DNA of 64,000 nucleotides from an uncultured Draconibacterium sp. (GTDB lineage Bacteria > Bacteroidota > Bacteroidia > Bacteroidales > Prolixibacteraceae), in NCBI RefSeq assembly GCF_963675585.1, contig NZ_OY776414.1, positions 3,513,001 to 3,577,000 of the forward strand, in the 5' to 3' direction. Both the position numbers and the translations under genes were made by a program. The notes under the pieces are model-generated. The model did no database searches, had not been told where the DNA came from, and saw only the letters and a program-made list of their open reading frames with translations. Of the stretch, positions 8,405 through 18,098 are shown piece after piece (position 1 is the first letter of the stretch; each line of letters begins with the position of its first letter).

Positions 8405-8841
8405 ACTTTATTCGGGAAATAAGTGCTTCGAATTGAGAAACAACCAGTTCAACTCAGAAAATAACCTCTTCGTATTGGAAATTTAGTACCCGGGTTTGTA
8501 TTTTCCAACCACCGGCAAAAATGAAACAACAAACGGTAAAGATGGAGCAATAAGTGGCTTATGCTTACTACTAATTGTGGCAATTTAAATGTGGCAATTT
8601 ACATTTTTCCTACAGTGTATGTACTTATATTACTGCTTGTTGTAAACCTATTTTCGAACAAAATGGTTACCAATTTATTTGTTTAACTATTCATAAGTTC
8701 GTAACTAGCAGAATCAATCCTAAATAAGTAGATATTATAAAAATTCTGCAATAACACCTCACTTCTGCAAGAGTCGCAGAACATGCAACAAAAAATACGA
8801 TTAAAGCATGCAAAAACAAATGGCGTCATTTATCTTTAATA
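8405..8841. other. Intergenic region left of the insertion sequence
   Basis: I see no open frame with family resemblance, no RNA gene and no clear promoter in these 437 bp. Its right edge TTAATA is the left copy of the insertion-sequence target duplication. No gene is clearly split, as the 100 bp on the far side also holds nothing recognisable before 9981. Confidence 0.5.
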
Positions 8842-8881
8842 ACGTGAGTTCGATATAAAAATGCAATAAAATATTTTAAAA

Positions 8882-8947
8882 AAAACAAGGTTTTGATTAT
8901 ATTTAATTATCTGACTATTAAATATATAACAAACAAAACCTTGTTTT
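8882..8947. repeat. Long inverted repeat inside the IS, before the transposase gene
   Basis: AAAACAAGGTTTTG (8882-8895) is perfectly repeated in inverse at 8934-8947. Inside these arms TATATTTAAT (8898-8907) pairs with 8917-8926, so most of the 66 bp can fold into one hairpin. It ends 3 bp before the transposase ATG. Confidence 0.75.
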
Positions 8948-8950
8948 AAT

Positions 8951-9859
8951 ATGAACTCTAAAATTACCGAAATTTTCTATTTAATTGACGAATTTTGCAA
9001 AGAATTTGAGAAGGTTAAGGAGGGACATGTCCTGGTTGAAGAATCTTCTAAAAAGCGAAGAAACCGTAAATTCGTTATGTCCGACAGCGAAGTGATTACC
9101 ATTATGGTGTTGTTTCACCTAAAGAATTACAGGTGTTTGAAGCATTTTTATGTGCATTATGTGCAAAAACACATGCAATCCGACTTCCCAAAAACGGTAT
9201 CATACAACCGTTTTGTCGAGCTTCAGCAGAAATCATTGATGCCCATGGCAGTATTCCTGCAACTATGTTGCCTTGGCAAATGTACTGGTGTTTCGTTTAT
9301 AGATTCCACCCCCATTAGAGTGTGCCATATCAGACGAGAGTTTCAACACAAAACTTTTAAAGGACTGGCTACTAAAGGGCAATGTTCGATGGGATGGTTT
9401 TTTGGGTTCAAACTCCACATCGTCATCAACGACAAAGGAGAAATCCTCGACTTCCTTTTCACCCAAGCCAATGTTGATGACAGGGAGCCGTTGAAAAACA
9501 AAAATTTCCATGACAAAATATTCGGGAAACTTATTGGTGATAAAGGTTATATCTCAAAAACATTGTTCGACGAACTTTTTATCGACGGTATTCACCTGAT
9601 TACCAAAATCCGCAAAAACATGAAAAACTCGTTGATGCTGACACAAGATAAAATATTGTTGCGAAAAAGGGCTTTGATTGAGACAGTTAACGACGAATTA
9701 AAAAATATGTGCCAGATAGAACACACAAGACACCGAAGCTTTGGGAACTTTCTTACAAACTTGCTAGCAGGTCTGATTGCTTATTCGCACTTTCCTAAAA
9801 AGCCTACTTTAAATCTCGATGAAATTATTGAAAATAACCAAATTTGCAACTTGCATTAA
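8951..9859 (+). CDS. IS982-family DDE transposase
   Basis: This 302-residue transposase has a DDE catalytic layout typical of IS982. The first Asp is in SFIDSTPIRVCH (about residue 118), the second is in IGDKGYIS (about 196), and the Glu is in RALIETVNDELKN (about 243). The N-terminal region (KFVMSDSEVITI) is the usual family start. It catalyses cut-and-paste movement of the surrounding element. The frame is full length and unbroken, so the enzyme may be active. A long hairpin sits directly over its translation start region. Confidence 0.92.
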   Translation: MNSKITEIFYLIDEFCKEFEKVKEGHVLVEESSKKRRNRKFVMSDSEVITIMVLFHLKNYRCLKHFYVHYVQKHMQSDFPKTVSYNRFVELQQKSLMPMAVFLQLCCLGKCTGVSFIDSTPIRVCHIRREFQHKTFKGLATKGQCSMGWFFGFKLHIVINDKGEILDFLFTQANVDDREPLKNKNFHDKIFGKLIGDKGYISKTLFDELFIDGIHLITKIRKNMKNSLMLTQDKILLRKRALIETVNDELKNMCQIEHTRHRSFGNFLTNLLAGLIAYSHFPKKPTLNLDEIIENNQICNLH

Positions 9860-9980
9860 ATCGAACTCACGTTTAATAGATTAACATGAAAAACAGAGAA
9901 TCAACATTTAACGGATGAACTAACACACATTCTGTGTATTGCAACAGCAACACTGTATCCCTATTTCTAAAATTTATAAA

Positions 9981-10256
9981 ATGACTACAATTCGTAAAAA
10001 CAGAAGATTGGTTCTGATTCTTTCGGGAGCTCTGCTTATTCTGTTGATTCCGTTTATTGCGATACAGATTTCAAATGAAGTAAACTGGTCGGTTTTTGAT
10101 TTTATGACTGCTGGACTAATACTGCTAAGCCTGGGAATAATGATTGAAATTATCCTTCGAAAAGTACCCAAAAAAGTGCATCGCTTTGCGCTTCTTGCTG
10201 TGTTGCTGTTTTTTTTTATATTGATTTGGGCTGAACTGGCTGTGGAAATTTTCTAA
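9981..10256 (+). CDS. Small membrane protein, three predicted transmembrane segments
   Basis: From the ATG at 9981 the product is 91 residues. It has hydrophobic stretches at about 9-27 (LVLILSGALLILLIPFIAI), 37-57 and 66-90. The loop RKVPKKVHR between the second and third is basic, so it probably faces the cytoplasm. I do not recognise a named family. It ends 4 bp before the GH53 gene, so the two are probably co-transcribed. The IS lies just upstream and may have changed its promoter. Confidence 0.65.
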   Translation: MTTIRKNRRLVLILSGALLILLIPFIAIQISNEVNWSVFDFMTAGLILLSLGIMIEIILRKVPKKVHRFALLAVLLFFFILIWAELAVEIF

Positions 10257-10260
10257 TTTT

Positions 10261-11634
10261 ATGCTCATGAAAATCCGAAAAGCTTTTGCTCTGTTTTTGT
10301 ATTTAACTTACTTTACAAGCGCACTTCATGCACAATACCAACCCAAACCTGTCGATGAATTTATCCTTGGCACCGATCTTTCGATGGTAAAAGCCATTCT
10401 CGACAACGAGGGTATTTATAAAGTTGATGATTCGCCAAAAGATGTGTTTTCAGCTTTTAAAGAGGGAGAATACGAATATGTTCGGTTACGCATTTTTCAT
10501 TCACCTGACGAAAATGAAGCAAACGGCACAGTCAATTCATTGAATTACACCCTGGCTCTGGCACAAATGGTAAAAGAAGCAGGAATGAAACTTCTGCTCG
10601 ACTTTCATTACAGCGACACCTGGGCAGATCCGTCAAAACAAAATGCACCACTTGCCTGGAGCGGCCTGGACTTCACTTCTTTAAACGACAGTTTATACAA
10701 TTACACAAAAAATGTTCTGAATCGTTTTAACGAGCACAATCTAACTCCCGACCTCGTACAAACCGGCAACGAAATAAATCACGGATTTTTATGGCCGCAG
10801 GGTTCCGCCTGGAATGGGAATGTGGCGAACTACCAAAATTTTGCCACCTTACTAAAATCGGCCATTAAAGGTGTTCATGATTCGAACAATGGCAGTTCAA
10901 TACCTATTCTACTGCACTCGGCAACCGGTGGATCCATTACCGAAAGCCAAACTTTTGTAGATAGTTTGCTAAAATACAATGTGGAATTCGACATACTCGG
11001 ACTAAGTTATTATCCCTGCTGGCACGGAACTTTAACCAGTTTAGATGAGAACTTAAACTTCCTCAGTTCCGGATACGAACAAACCATTATGATTGTTGAA
11101 ACCAATTACAATTCAGATGGAGTTCCCTCCGGTGATTGTGTCCTATCGGCCTCGCAAATGCCGTTCCCATACACCGAGCAGGGACAGTTCGATTACCTGC
11201 AGGCAATTTATGCCATTACGAAAAAATACGAGCGTGTAAAAGGCCTGTTCTATTGGGGAGGCGACTACATTTGGGCCGGTGATATTGGCGGTTCCTATTC
11301 GTCTTTGTTCCATTGGCAGGGCAATGCACAAAAAGCACTTTTCGCATTTCAGGATACCACTTCAACAAGTATTCAGCCTGAAACACCAATGTTTTCAGAT
11401 GTTCTTATCTATTCAACTGCCAACAAGCAACTCATCGTTCAATTGCCTGAAGGTTCGCAAGGCTCTAATTGCATTTGCATTTACGACATTACCGGAAAAC
11501 TGCAATATAAAAGCCAATTGCAATCAAACAGAAATAGTGTAGAACTTGGTCATCTATCGCCGGGAGTTTATATCGTAACGCTTGAACACAATCAGCACGT
11601 TTTTATTCGCGAGAAAGTGGTTTTTAATCACTAA
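10261..11634 (+). CDS. Arabinogalactan endo-beta-1,4-galactanase (GH53) with T9SS sorting domain
   Basis: This is a 457-residue secreted enzyme. A signal peptide covers about residues 1-24 (the start may be the ATG at 10261 or at 10267). The GH53 domain spans about 33-370. The acid/base is Glu171 in QTGNEINHG and the nucleophile is Glu280 in IVETNYN; the 109-residue spacing is right for GH53. It cuts beta-1,4-galactan side chains of pectin. The last 80 residues form a Por-secretion type A sorting domain (CIYDITGKLQYK, LSPGVYIVTLEHN, ending KVVFNH), so it should be exported by T9SS. No SusC/SusD partner is nearby, so it does not sit in a classic polysaccharide utilisation locus. Confidence 0.92.
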   Translation: MLMKIRKAFALFLYLTYFTSALHAQYQPKPVDEFILGTDLSMVKAILDNEGIYKVDDSPKDVFSAFKEGEYEYVRLRIFHSPDENEANGTVNSLNYTLALAQMVKEAGMKLLLDFHYSDTWADPSKQNAPLAWSGLDFTSLNDSLYNYTKNVLNRFNEHNLTPDLVQTGNEINHGFLWPQGSAWNGNVANYQNFATLLKSAIKGVHDSNNGSSIPILLHSATGGSITESQTFVDSLLKYNVEFDILGLSYYPCWHGTLTSLDENLNFLSSGYEQTIMIVETNYNSDGVPSGDCVLSASQMPFPYTEQGQFDYLQAIYAITKKYERVKGLFYWGGDYIWAGDIGGSYSSLFHWQGNAQKALFAFQDTTSTSIQPETPMFSDVLIYSTANKQLIVQLPEGSQGSNCICIYDITGKLQYKSQLQSNRNSVELGHLSPGVYIVTLEHNQHVFIREKVVFNH

Positions 11635-11796
11635 ACAACTGAAAGTAAAAGCACGTGTGATAAGTATGCCGGCTCGAATTAAGGATGTAAACAAGCAATA
11701 AAATATTAACTGTTGTGTGCTGAACTTTGAACAACTTCAGGTGTTCATTATACAACGTTTAAGAGAGAAGCGAATAAGAATACAATCAGTTTGAAT

Positions 11797-12159
11797 ATGA
11801 CCAATACAGAAATTGCACAATCGTTTTTAACCTTTGTAATAGCAGGCAAAATTAGGGAAGCTTTTGATCGGTTTATTGCCCCGGAATTTATCCATCACAA
11901 CCAGTATTTTAAAGGCGACAGGCAAAGTTTGCAACAAGCCATGCAAGAAGATTACAATGATAATCCGAATAAAAGTATTGAAATTAAAAAGGTGTACACC
12001 GACAAGGAAACGGTAATTACACACTCGTTGGTGCTGCGCGAACACCTTGAAATTGCGGTGATCCACATATTTCGATTCGAAGGAAACAAAGTTGTAGAAT
12101 CATGGGATCTGGGACAACTCATTGATAAAGATTCACCCAACCAAAACGGATTATTTTAA
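11797..12159 (+). CDS. SnoaL/NTF2-like domain protein
   Basis: I chose the ATG at 11797; an in-frame TTG lies 6 bp upstream. The 120-residue product has an NTF2-like cone fold pattern: helix IAQSFLTFVIAGKIREAFDRFIAPEFIHHN, then a beta-sheet ending VIHIFRFEGNKVVESWDLGQL. Such proteins are often annotated as polyketide-cyclase-like or as predicted ester cyclases, and most are uncharacterised. It is followed after 6 bp by a YdeI-like gene, which suggests an operon. Confidence 0.78.
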   Translation: MTNTEIAQSFLTFVIAGKIREAFDRFIAPEFIHHNQYFKGDRQSLQQAMQEDYNDNPNKSIEIKKVYTDKETVITHSLVLREHLEIAVIHIFRFEGNKVVESWDLGQLIDKDSPNQNGLF

Positions 12160-12165
12160 GCAAGT

Positions 12166-12789
12166 ATGAATCCTGAAATTGACAATTATTTGAGTGAAGG
12201 TTGTGGCCGTTGTCAACTTGTTGGAACGCCGCAGTGCAAAGTACACAACTGGCACCCGGAGCTGAAACTTCTGAGACAGATATTACTCGACACCGGTCTT
12301 ACCGAAGAGCTAAAATGGAGTATGCCCTGCTACACCTATAAAAAAAGCAACATTGTTATGCTGGCCGCTTTTAAGGAACACTGCTCGATTAGCTTTTTTA
12401 AAGGAGCCTTACTAAAAGATACGCATGGGATTCTTGAAAAACCCGGAGAGAACTCGCAATCGAGCCTAAGGATACCCTTTACAAATGTTCAAAGAATTGT
12501 AGAGCTGGAGGCAACTATTAAAGCGTATATTTTTGAAGCAATCGAAGCTGAAAAGGCAGGTTTAAAAGTAAATTTTAAAAAGATTTCGGAAATAAAACTA
12601 CCTGAAGAATTCGAAACTGTACTGAATGAAAATCCGGATTTACAAACTGCATTTAAGGCACTTACTCCCGGGCGGCAAAGAGCGTATATACTTCATTTTT
12701 CATCACCAAAACAATCTGCAACCCGAATTTCAAGAATACACAAATACACCCCGCAAATTCTATCGGGAAAGGGATTAAACGACAGGTAA
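12166..12789 (+). CDS. YdeI/OmdA family protein with DUF1801 fold
   Basis: This is a 207-residue protein. The N-terminal half has the DUF1801 pattern (LRQILLDTGLTEELKWSMPC, then YKKSNIVMLAAFKEHCSISFFKG). The C-terminal half has the OmdA-like helical segment with ALTPGRQRAYILHF, the usual YdeI signature. The biochemical role is unknown; some members are linked to envelope stress. Two extra Cys pairs near the N-terminus (CGRCQLVGTPQC) could bind metal, but this is inference. A bidirectional terminator follows. Confidence 0.82.
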   Translation: MNPEIDNYLSEGCGRCQLVGTPQCKVHNWHPELKLLRQILLDTGLTEELKWSMPCYTYKKSNIVMLAAFKEHCSISFFKGALLKDTHGILEKPGENSQSSLRIPFTNVQRIVELEATIKAYIFEAIEAEKAGLKVNFKKISEIKLPEEFETVLNENPDLQTAFKALTPGRQRAYILHFSSPKQSATRISRIHKYTPQILSGKGLNDR

Positions 12790-12846
12790 AATTCTTTGTT
12801 CAGATACATACGCAGGACAGATCTTTACAAAAATATTTCATAAAAA

Positions 12847-12872
12847 AAGGAGCCCGAAAGCTCCTTCTATTT
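12847..12872. terminator. Bidirectional intrinsic terminator
   Basis: AAGGAGC (12847-12853) pairs with GCTCCTT (12860-12866) around a six-base loop. T runs to the right serve the plus-strand gene, and A runs to the left (12842-12848) serve aspS on the minus strand. Confidence 0.75.
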
Positions 12873-12909
12873 TATCCAAATAAAAATTCTTTACAAAAGA
12901 AGATTTCTC

Positions 12910-14667
12910 TTATTTCTTTTCTTTCAAATTCAATTTCAGGTTAAGCTCATCCAGTTGAGCATTGGCAACCGGTGCAGGAGAATCGATCATTACGTCGCGG
13001 CCCGAGTTGTTTTTTGGGAACGCAATCACGTCGCGGATGGTATCCAATCCTGCAAACATCGAAACCAAACGGTCGAAACCAAAAGCAATTCCGGCATGTG
13101 GTGGTGCACCGTATTTGAATGCATCCATCAGGAAGCCAAACTGTGCCTGAGCTTCTTCTTTGGTAAAGCCAAGCAATTTAAACATTTTAGCTTGCAGCTC
13201 AGCATCAAAAATCCGAACCGAACCTCCACCAATTTCTACACCATTGATAACAAGGTCATAGGCATTGGCACGTACTTTTCCAGGGTCAGTATCCATTAAG
13301 TCAATATCCTCAGGTTTTGGCGATGTAAACGGGTGATGCATGGCATGGAAACGTTGTGTGTCTTCGTCCCACTCGAGTAATGGAAAATCCACTACCCAAA
13401 GCGGTTTGAATGTATTTTTATCAAGCAAGTTTAGTTGTTTTGCCATTTCCAAACGCAGGTCGCCCAATGCACCCTGCATTTTATCTTTTTCACCCGAAAG
13501 AACCAGGATTAAATCTCCGGCTTCGGCACCTGTTTTTTCAGCCCACACTTTTAAATCGTCCTGTGAGTAGAATTTATCAACCGACGATTTAAACGAACCA
13601 TCTTCGTTGCATTTTACATACACCAATCCTTTGGCACCAACTTGTGGTCTTTGTACCCACTTTGTTAATCCGTCCAACTGTTTACGTGTGTATTCCGCAC
13701 AACCTTTGGCACAAATTGCACCAACATATTCCGCTGAATCAAACACAACAAAATTGTTTCCTTTTACCGTTTCGGTAATTTCCGAGATGCACATTTCAAA
13801 ACGAGTGTCGGGTTTATCAGAACCGTATTTTTCCATGGCTTCCGAATAAGGCATCCAGGGGAAATCTTCCACCTCAACATTCAAGGTCTCTTTAAACATG
13901 TGTTTGGTTAAACCTTCAAACATTTCGAGCACATCTTTTTGCTCAACAAACGACATTTCGCAGTCAATTTGTGTAAACTCCGGTTGACGATCAGCCCGTA
14001 AATCCTCGTCGCGGAAACATTTTACAATCTGAAAGTAACGGTCGAAACCTGCTACCATTAACAGCTGTTTAAACGTTTGTGGCGATTGTGGCAAAGCATA
14101 AAACTGGCCTTCGTTCATGCGCGAAGGAACAATAAAATCACGTGCACCTTCCGGTGTCGATTTAATCAGCACGGGAGTTTCTGTTTCAATAAAATCCTTA
14201 TCGTTCAAATAGTTTCGAACAGCATGTGCCATTTTCGAACGAAGTACCAGGTTCTCGCGAACGGTGTTACGACGTAAATCGAGGTAACGGTATTTCATTC
14301 GTAAATCGTCGCCACCATCGGTTTTATCTTCAATAGTAAACGGAGGAATGGCTGAAGGACTTAAAACTTTAATTCCAGTTAATGCGATCTCAACCTCTCC
14401 GGTTGGTATATTCTTATTTTTACTCTGACGTTCGCGAACCAGACCGGTTGCCTGAATTACAAATTCACGTCCCAAACCATCCAATTGTTGTGCAATGGAA
14501 GAATCTGTTTCTTCGTCGATTACCAGCTGTGTAATTCCGTAACGATCGCGCAAGTCGATAAACGACATGGCACCCAAATCGCGGATTCGTTGCACCCAAC
14601 CGGCCAATGTAACTTCAGTATTTATATTCTCGATGCGCAGTTCGCCACACGTATGAGTTCTGTACAT
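12910..14667 (-). CDS. aspS: Aspartyl-tRNA synthetase
   Basis: This is a 585-residue class II synthetase of the bacterial AspRS type. The N-terminal OB-fold anticodon domain (about 1-110) contains [22 protein letters not shown]. Class II motif 2 follows ([18 protein letters not shown]), the bacterial GAD insertion domain lies in the middle, and motif 3 is near the C-terminus ([15 protein letters not shown]). It charges tRNA-Asp in the cytoplasm. Length and order are normal. The upstream CGAAAATA (read TATTTTCG on the minus strand, 14692-14699) is a possible -7 box. Confidence 0.97.
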   Translation of the reverse strand: MYRTHTCGELRIENINTEVTLAGWVQRIRDLGAMSFIDLRDRYGITQLVIDEETDSSIAQQLDGLGREFVIQATGLVRERQSKNKNIPTGEVEIALTGIKVLSPSAIPPFTIEDKTDGGDDLRMKYRYLDLRRNTVRENLVLRSKMAHAVRNYLNDKDFIETETPVLIKSTPEGARDFIVPSRMNEGQFYALPQSPQTFKQLLMVAGFDRYFQIVKCFRDEDLRADRQPEFTQIDCEMSFVEQKDVLEMFEGLTKHMFKETLNVEVEDFPWMPYSEAMEKYGSDKPDTRFEMCISEITETVKGNNFVVFDSAEYVGAICAKGCAEYTRKQLDGLTKWVQRPQVGAKGLVYVKCNEDGSFKSSVDKFYSQDDLKVWAEKTGAEAGDLILVLSGEKDKMQGALGDLRLEMAKQLNLLDKNTFKPLWVVDFPLLEWDEDTQRFHAMHHPFTSPKPEDIDLMDTDPGKVRANAYDLVINGVEIGGGSVRIFDAELQAKMFKLLGFTKEEAQAQFGFLMDAFKYGAPPHAGIAFGFDRLVSMFAGLDTIRDVIAFPKNNSGRDVMIDSPAPVANAQLDELNLKLNLKEKK

Positions 14668-14888
14668 GGTATCTTTCTTTTAATTAGGTTGCGAAAATAA
14701 GGATATTTTGGCAATTTTATCCGAAACAACTATCAGCTTTTTCAATGATATAGTGAAGTTTATATAAAGTCGCAGAAAACTTTGAGGTACTTTGTCTTAT
14801 CGTTGTAAGAACTTTTAATAAAAGTTGCACCGGCAATACCTAAAGAACCACAAAGATTTATTTACTTCGTGTCACAAGAATAACATTT

Positions 14889-15332
14889 ATGCTTGAACCG
14901 TTTAACGACGAATATTTTATGAAGAAAGCCTTTGCCGAAGCCGTGCAGGCTTTTGAAGAAGGAGAAATTCCGGTGGGTGCCGTTGTGGTTTCCAATGGAA
15001 AAATTATTGCCCGCGCGCACAACCTAACCGAAACACTGAACGATGTAACAGCGCATGCCGAAATGCAGGCCATTACAGCGGCAGCAAATTTACTGGGTGG
15101 AAAATACCTGAATGACTGCACTTTGTACGTAACTCTTGAACCTTGTGTGATGTGTGCCGGAGCCTTGGCCTGGGCACAAATTGGCAAAATTGTTTATGGT
15201 GCATCCGACGAAAAACGTGGCTACCAAAAACTGGCCGCCAATGCTCCCCATCCAAAAACAGAAATTGTTGGAGGTATTCTGGAAACCGAATGCCGCGAAT
15301 TGGTGCAGGAGTTTTTCAAATCGAAGCGATAG
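14889..15332 (+). CDS. tadA: tRNA-specific adenosine deaminase
   Basis: This is a 147-residue cytidine-deaminase-fold enzyme. The zinc site is complete: H56-A-E58, with Glu58 as proton shuttle, and P85-C86-V-M-C89. TadA converts A34 to inosine in the anticodon of tRNA-Arg(ACG). The length and the segment GEIPVGAVVV are typical of TadA rather than a nucleoside deaminase. The gene is followed directly by a palindromic intergenic repeat. Confidence 0.92.
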   Translation: MLEPFNDEYFMKKAFAEAVQAFEEGEIPVGAVVVSNGKIIARAHNLTETLNDVTAHAEMQAITAAANLLGGKYLNDCTLYVTLEPCVMCAGALAWAQIGKIVYGASDEKRGYQKLAANAPHPKTEIVGGILETECRELVQEFFKSKR

Positions 15333-15336
15333 AAAG

Positions 15337-15421
15337 TTGTCATTTCAAACGTAGAGAGAAATCTGTTACTTAATGGTAATTCGCAACAGATTTCTCAGTC
15401 GTTCCTCCTTCGAAATGACAA
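15337..15421. repeat. Palindromic intergenic repeat
   Basis: TTGTCATTTC (15337-15346) pairs with GAAATGACAA (15412-15421), and inside it GAGAAATCTGTT pairs with AACAGATTTCTC (15385-15396). The whole unit folds into a two-part hairpin between the tadA and hexosaminidase stop codons. Similar TGTCATTTCG...GAGAAATCT palindromes are dispersed in many bacterial genomes. It may also act as a bidirectional terminator. Confidence 0.7.
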
Positions 15422-15426
15422 TTCGT

Positions 15427-18009
15427 TTATTCCACATCCATCGACAAACTTCCTTTGCCCGCAACATCAAATGCTTTAATTTTTACTTTCCCCGATACAG
15501 GAACCGGCTCAGTATAAACTGTTGAATTGACATCAGGTTCTGATCCATCGCTAGTATAACGAATAATTAATCCAGGATAAGTGGAATTGGCATGCAGGTT
15601 TCCATCAACGATTTTTCCACCCGGAGCAGGTACATGATAATTGTAACCACCATGAAAAAGTGTGAGGCGCGGAAGCTCCTTTTGTGCCAGTGTATTTGCA
15701 AAAATATTCCAGCCTTTGTCCCAGCTGACTTCTCTCTTATTTTTGTCTGAAATGCTTTCCCATTCACGTTCGGGCGACCAGGCTGTTGTTGCAAATCCCA
15801 TTAATTTGGGAAGAATACGAAGCATCAGGTCGTCTTCGCCATCTTTTATGGTTTCTGCCCAAATCTGAGCCTGTACACCAATAATATTCTTTTTTGCCTC
15901 CGGTTGAATGCGCTCAAGACCTTCGTACGCCTTTTCGGTATCAATCTCCTCTCCCATGGCTGTCTGACCTGTGGTTGTAAATACATCAAACGGAGCCACC
16001 TGCCAGGCATCGCGCACATTTCCCAGTCCTCCCCAATATAAACCGGGCTCGCGTGGATCTTTGTTGTAAGCCAAATCGAAATAAAAATTGCTCACATTAC
16101 ACATAATTACCGGATAACCGGCGTTTGCCAACCGGTACGATAACTCGGTATTCGATCCAAGTGTATTCCAAACATAAGGGAACACCTCTTTTCCGGCAAA
16201 TTCGGGATTTGGATTGTAACGCCCGGTTTCGTCTTTTAACAAAGCAACTTCTTCCCAGCCGCCAATTTTTAAGTTTTTGCTCCTCAGCATTTCAACCACT
16301 TTGCGGGTTCCGTAGGCTTGCAGATTTTTAGGATCTTTGTATTCCGGAAATTCGTTCATTAACGCTGCACACATGGGCGATTCGCTCCACGATCCCTCCG
16401 GAACTTCATCACCTCCGGTGTGCAGGAACTCGAGTTTTACGCCTGCTTCCTTATATATCTCAACAATGTCATCAACAACGGTTTCGTAAAATTTATAGGT
16501 TGAAGGACGAGCAACATTTACAATATTATCGGAATACCACTGTGCTGAACGATATTTCGATGTTTCTTCAGGATCGATCAAACGAAACTCGTTGGCCTTT
16601 TCTTCGTCACCCAAAGCCATAAATTTTTCGTAGCGCGCTTCCATTGCCTTAATAGCAGCCCTCGAATGGCCCGGGAATCCAATTTCAGGAATTACATTTA
16701 TATGACGTGCTTTTGCATATTTTATAAGCTCAATAAATTCATCGCGGGTATAATAACCACTTCCGTAACTCCCTTCGGCGTAAGCTTCCGGACCAGATCC
16801 ATATGAAGGATGAAGCGCAATTGCATCTTTTGTGGTATGTCCGCGATGGCTTCCAATTTCAGTTAATTCGGGCAACTCTTCAATTTCAACACGCCAGCCT
16901 TCGTCTTCGGTAATGTAAAAAAGCAAGTTGTTTATTTTATAAAACGCGAGTATGTCGATTGCCTTTTTAACAGTTTCCTTGGTTTGAAAATTACGGGCAA
17001 CATCCAAATGCATTCCGCGGTATTCAAAACGCGGAGCATCTTTTATTTGCATCTCGCTCAAAACAACCATCACCTCATTTCCTACAAATAAATCAACAGG
17101 TAAAAGCGCAATTAAACTTTGTATACCATAAAAAACGCCTGCTGCATCGCTTCCCTGAATAAGCACCGATTTATTCTTTTTTACATCCAACTGATACGCT
17201 TCTTTCGACTTGCCATTCACCGATATGTTGCCAAGCGCCAGAAATACACTATTGCTTTTAGCTTCAGTGGCTTCCGAAACAGCAAATTCGGCATCGAATG
17301 TGTTTCCTAAAAACTCGCTTAAATAGTTGGCTTCATTTTCCAAACCTTTTTCATAGAGTATTTCAACATGCTCATCAAAAGCCACCGGCTCACCGGTAAC
17401 TTTATAACTCACCGGTTTTGGAATAATCGGCAACAATTCAGATGCATCTAGCTCTTCCAGATTTTTGTTTTGGTCGAATTGCCAGGCTGCGGTTGGAATT
17501 GGTTCTGCATCGTTTTTATGACGGTTAATTTGTTCGGGCAAAGTAAAAGGTAAAATGGTGTAGTTGCTTGCAGCCACTACCCCGGTTTCATTTCCGTTTT
17601 TATCGTAAAAAACAAAATAAGGTCCAACTGCTGCGTCACTTTCTTTTATAAACCAGGCTTCGCTTTCGTATTCAATTTCTTTAGTTTCGCCGGGATTTAG
17701 CTTAAAACCTTTTTCAGGAGAAAGTTTAAACCAATCGCCACTAATATGCTCTACTTTTGTGTTGTTATTTGAACTTAAAGGATCGCGTGGTGCCTGGTTG
17801 TAAAAAAGTGCCCAGTTGCTTTCGTTAAAGGTAAAGTCACTGTTGTTTTCGATGATAAACTTAGCCTTTACTTTGGCTTCTTCCGAGTAATCGTTACTTA
17901 TTATTTCCCACGAAAGTTTTAATTCTTCGCCGGTTGGTATTTTATTCGAACAGCTTTCAAACATTATAACTAAAATAAAACTGAATAGTACAACAAGATT
18001 TTTTCTCAT
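15427..18009 (-). CDS. Beta-N-acetylhexosaminidase (GH20), lipoprotein
   Basis: I chose the ATG at 18009 because it gives a lipoprotein signal (MRKNLVVLFSFILVIMFESC, lipid Cys20); an upstream in-frame start would bury it. The 860-residue product has an N-terminal CHB_HEX-like carbohydrate-binding domain (about 25-175), a GH20b domain (about 200-325), the GH20 barrel (about 330-740) with catalytic pair Asp534-Glu535 in HTGGDEV, and a C-terminal CHB_HEX_C domain. It removes terminal GlcNAc or GalNAc from chitin fragments or glycans at the cell surface or periplasm. It is divergent from a NagX-like acyltransferase, which supports a GlcNAc-related function. Confidence 0.93.
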   Translation of the reverse strand: MRKNLVVLFSFILVIMFESCSNKIPTGEELKLSWEIISNDYSEEAKVKAKFIIENNSDFTFNESNWALFYNQAPRDPLSSNNNTKVEHISGDWFKLSPEKGFKLNPGETKEIEYESEAWFIKESDAAVGPYFVFYDKNGNETGVVAASNYTILPFTLPEQINRHKNDAEPIPTAAWQFDQNKNLEELDASELLPIIPKPVSYKVTGEPVAFDEHVEILYEKGLENEANYLSEFLGNTFDAEFAVSEATEAKSNSVFLALGNISVNGKSKEAYQLDVKKNKSVLIQGSDAAGVFYGIQSLIALLPVDLFVGNEVMVVLSEMQIKDAPRFEYRGMHLDVARNFQTKETVKKAIDILAFYKINNLLFYITEDEGWRVEIEELPELTEIGSHRGHTTKDAIALHPSYGSGPEAYAEGSYGSGYYTRDEFIELIKYAKARHINVIPEIGFPGHSRAAIKAMEARYEKFMALGDEEKANEFRLIDPEETSKYRSAQWYSDNIVNVARPSTYKFYETVVDDIVEIYKEAGVKLEFLHTGGDEVPEGSWSESPMCAALMNEFPEYKDPKNLQAYGTRKVVEMLRSKNLKIGGWEEVALLKDETGRYNPNPEFAGKEVFPYVWNTLGSNTELSYRLANAGYPVIMCNVSNFYFDLAYNKDPREPGLYWGGLGNVRDAWQVAPFDVFTTTGQTAMGEEIDTEKAYEGLERIQPEAKKNIIGVQAQIWAETIKDGEDDLMLRILPKLMGFATTAWSPEREWESISDKNKREVSWDKGWNIFANTLAQKELPRLTLFHGGYNYHVPAPGGKIVDGNLHANSTYPGLIIRYTSDGSEPDVNSTVYTEPVPVSGKVKIKAFDVAGKGSLSMDVE

Positions 18010-18098
18010 GACAGAATTTTTGCATATGTTTGACATACTAAATTTTTTAAAAAGCATTCAAATATATCTAAATTTATTCCTAAATCAAACTGAATAAA

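Larger units (their letters stand above)
8842..9872 (+). mobile_element. IS982-family insertion sequence, apparently complete
   Basis: The element is 1,031 bp. The terminal inverted repeats begin ACGTGAGTTCGAT on both sides (8842-8854, and 9860-9872 on the opposite strand) and continue imperfectly to ATGCAA. The direct repeat TTAATA flanks both ends (8836-8841 and 9873-9878) as a target-site duplication; it reads as 7 bp if the terminal T is counted with the flank. It holds one uninterrupted transposase gene. Intact ends, frame and target duplication point to a recent insertion. Confidence 0.88.
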
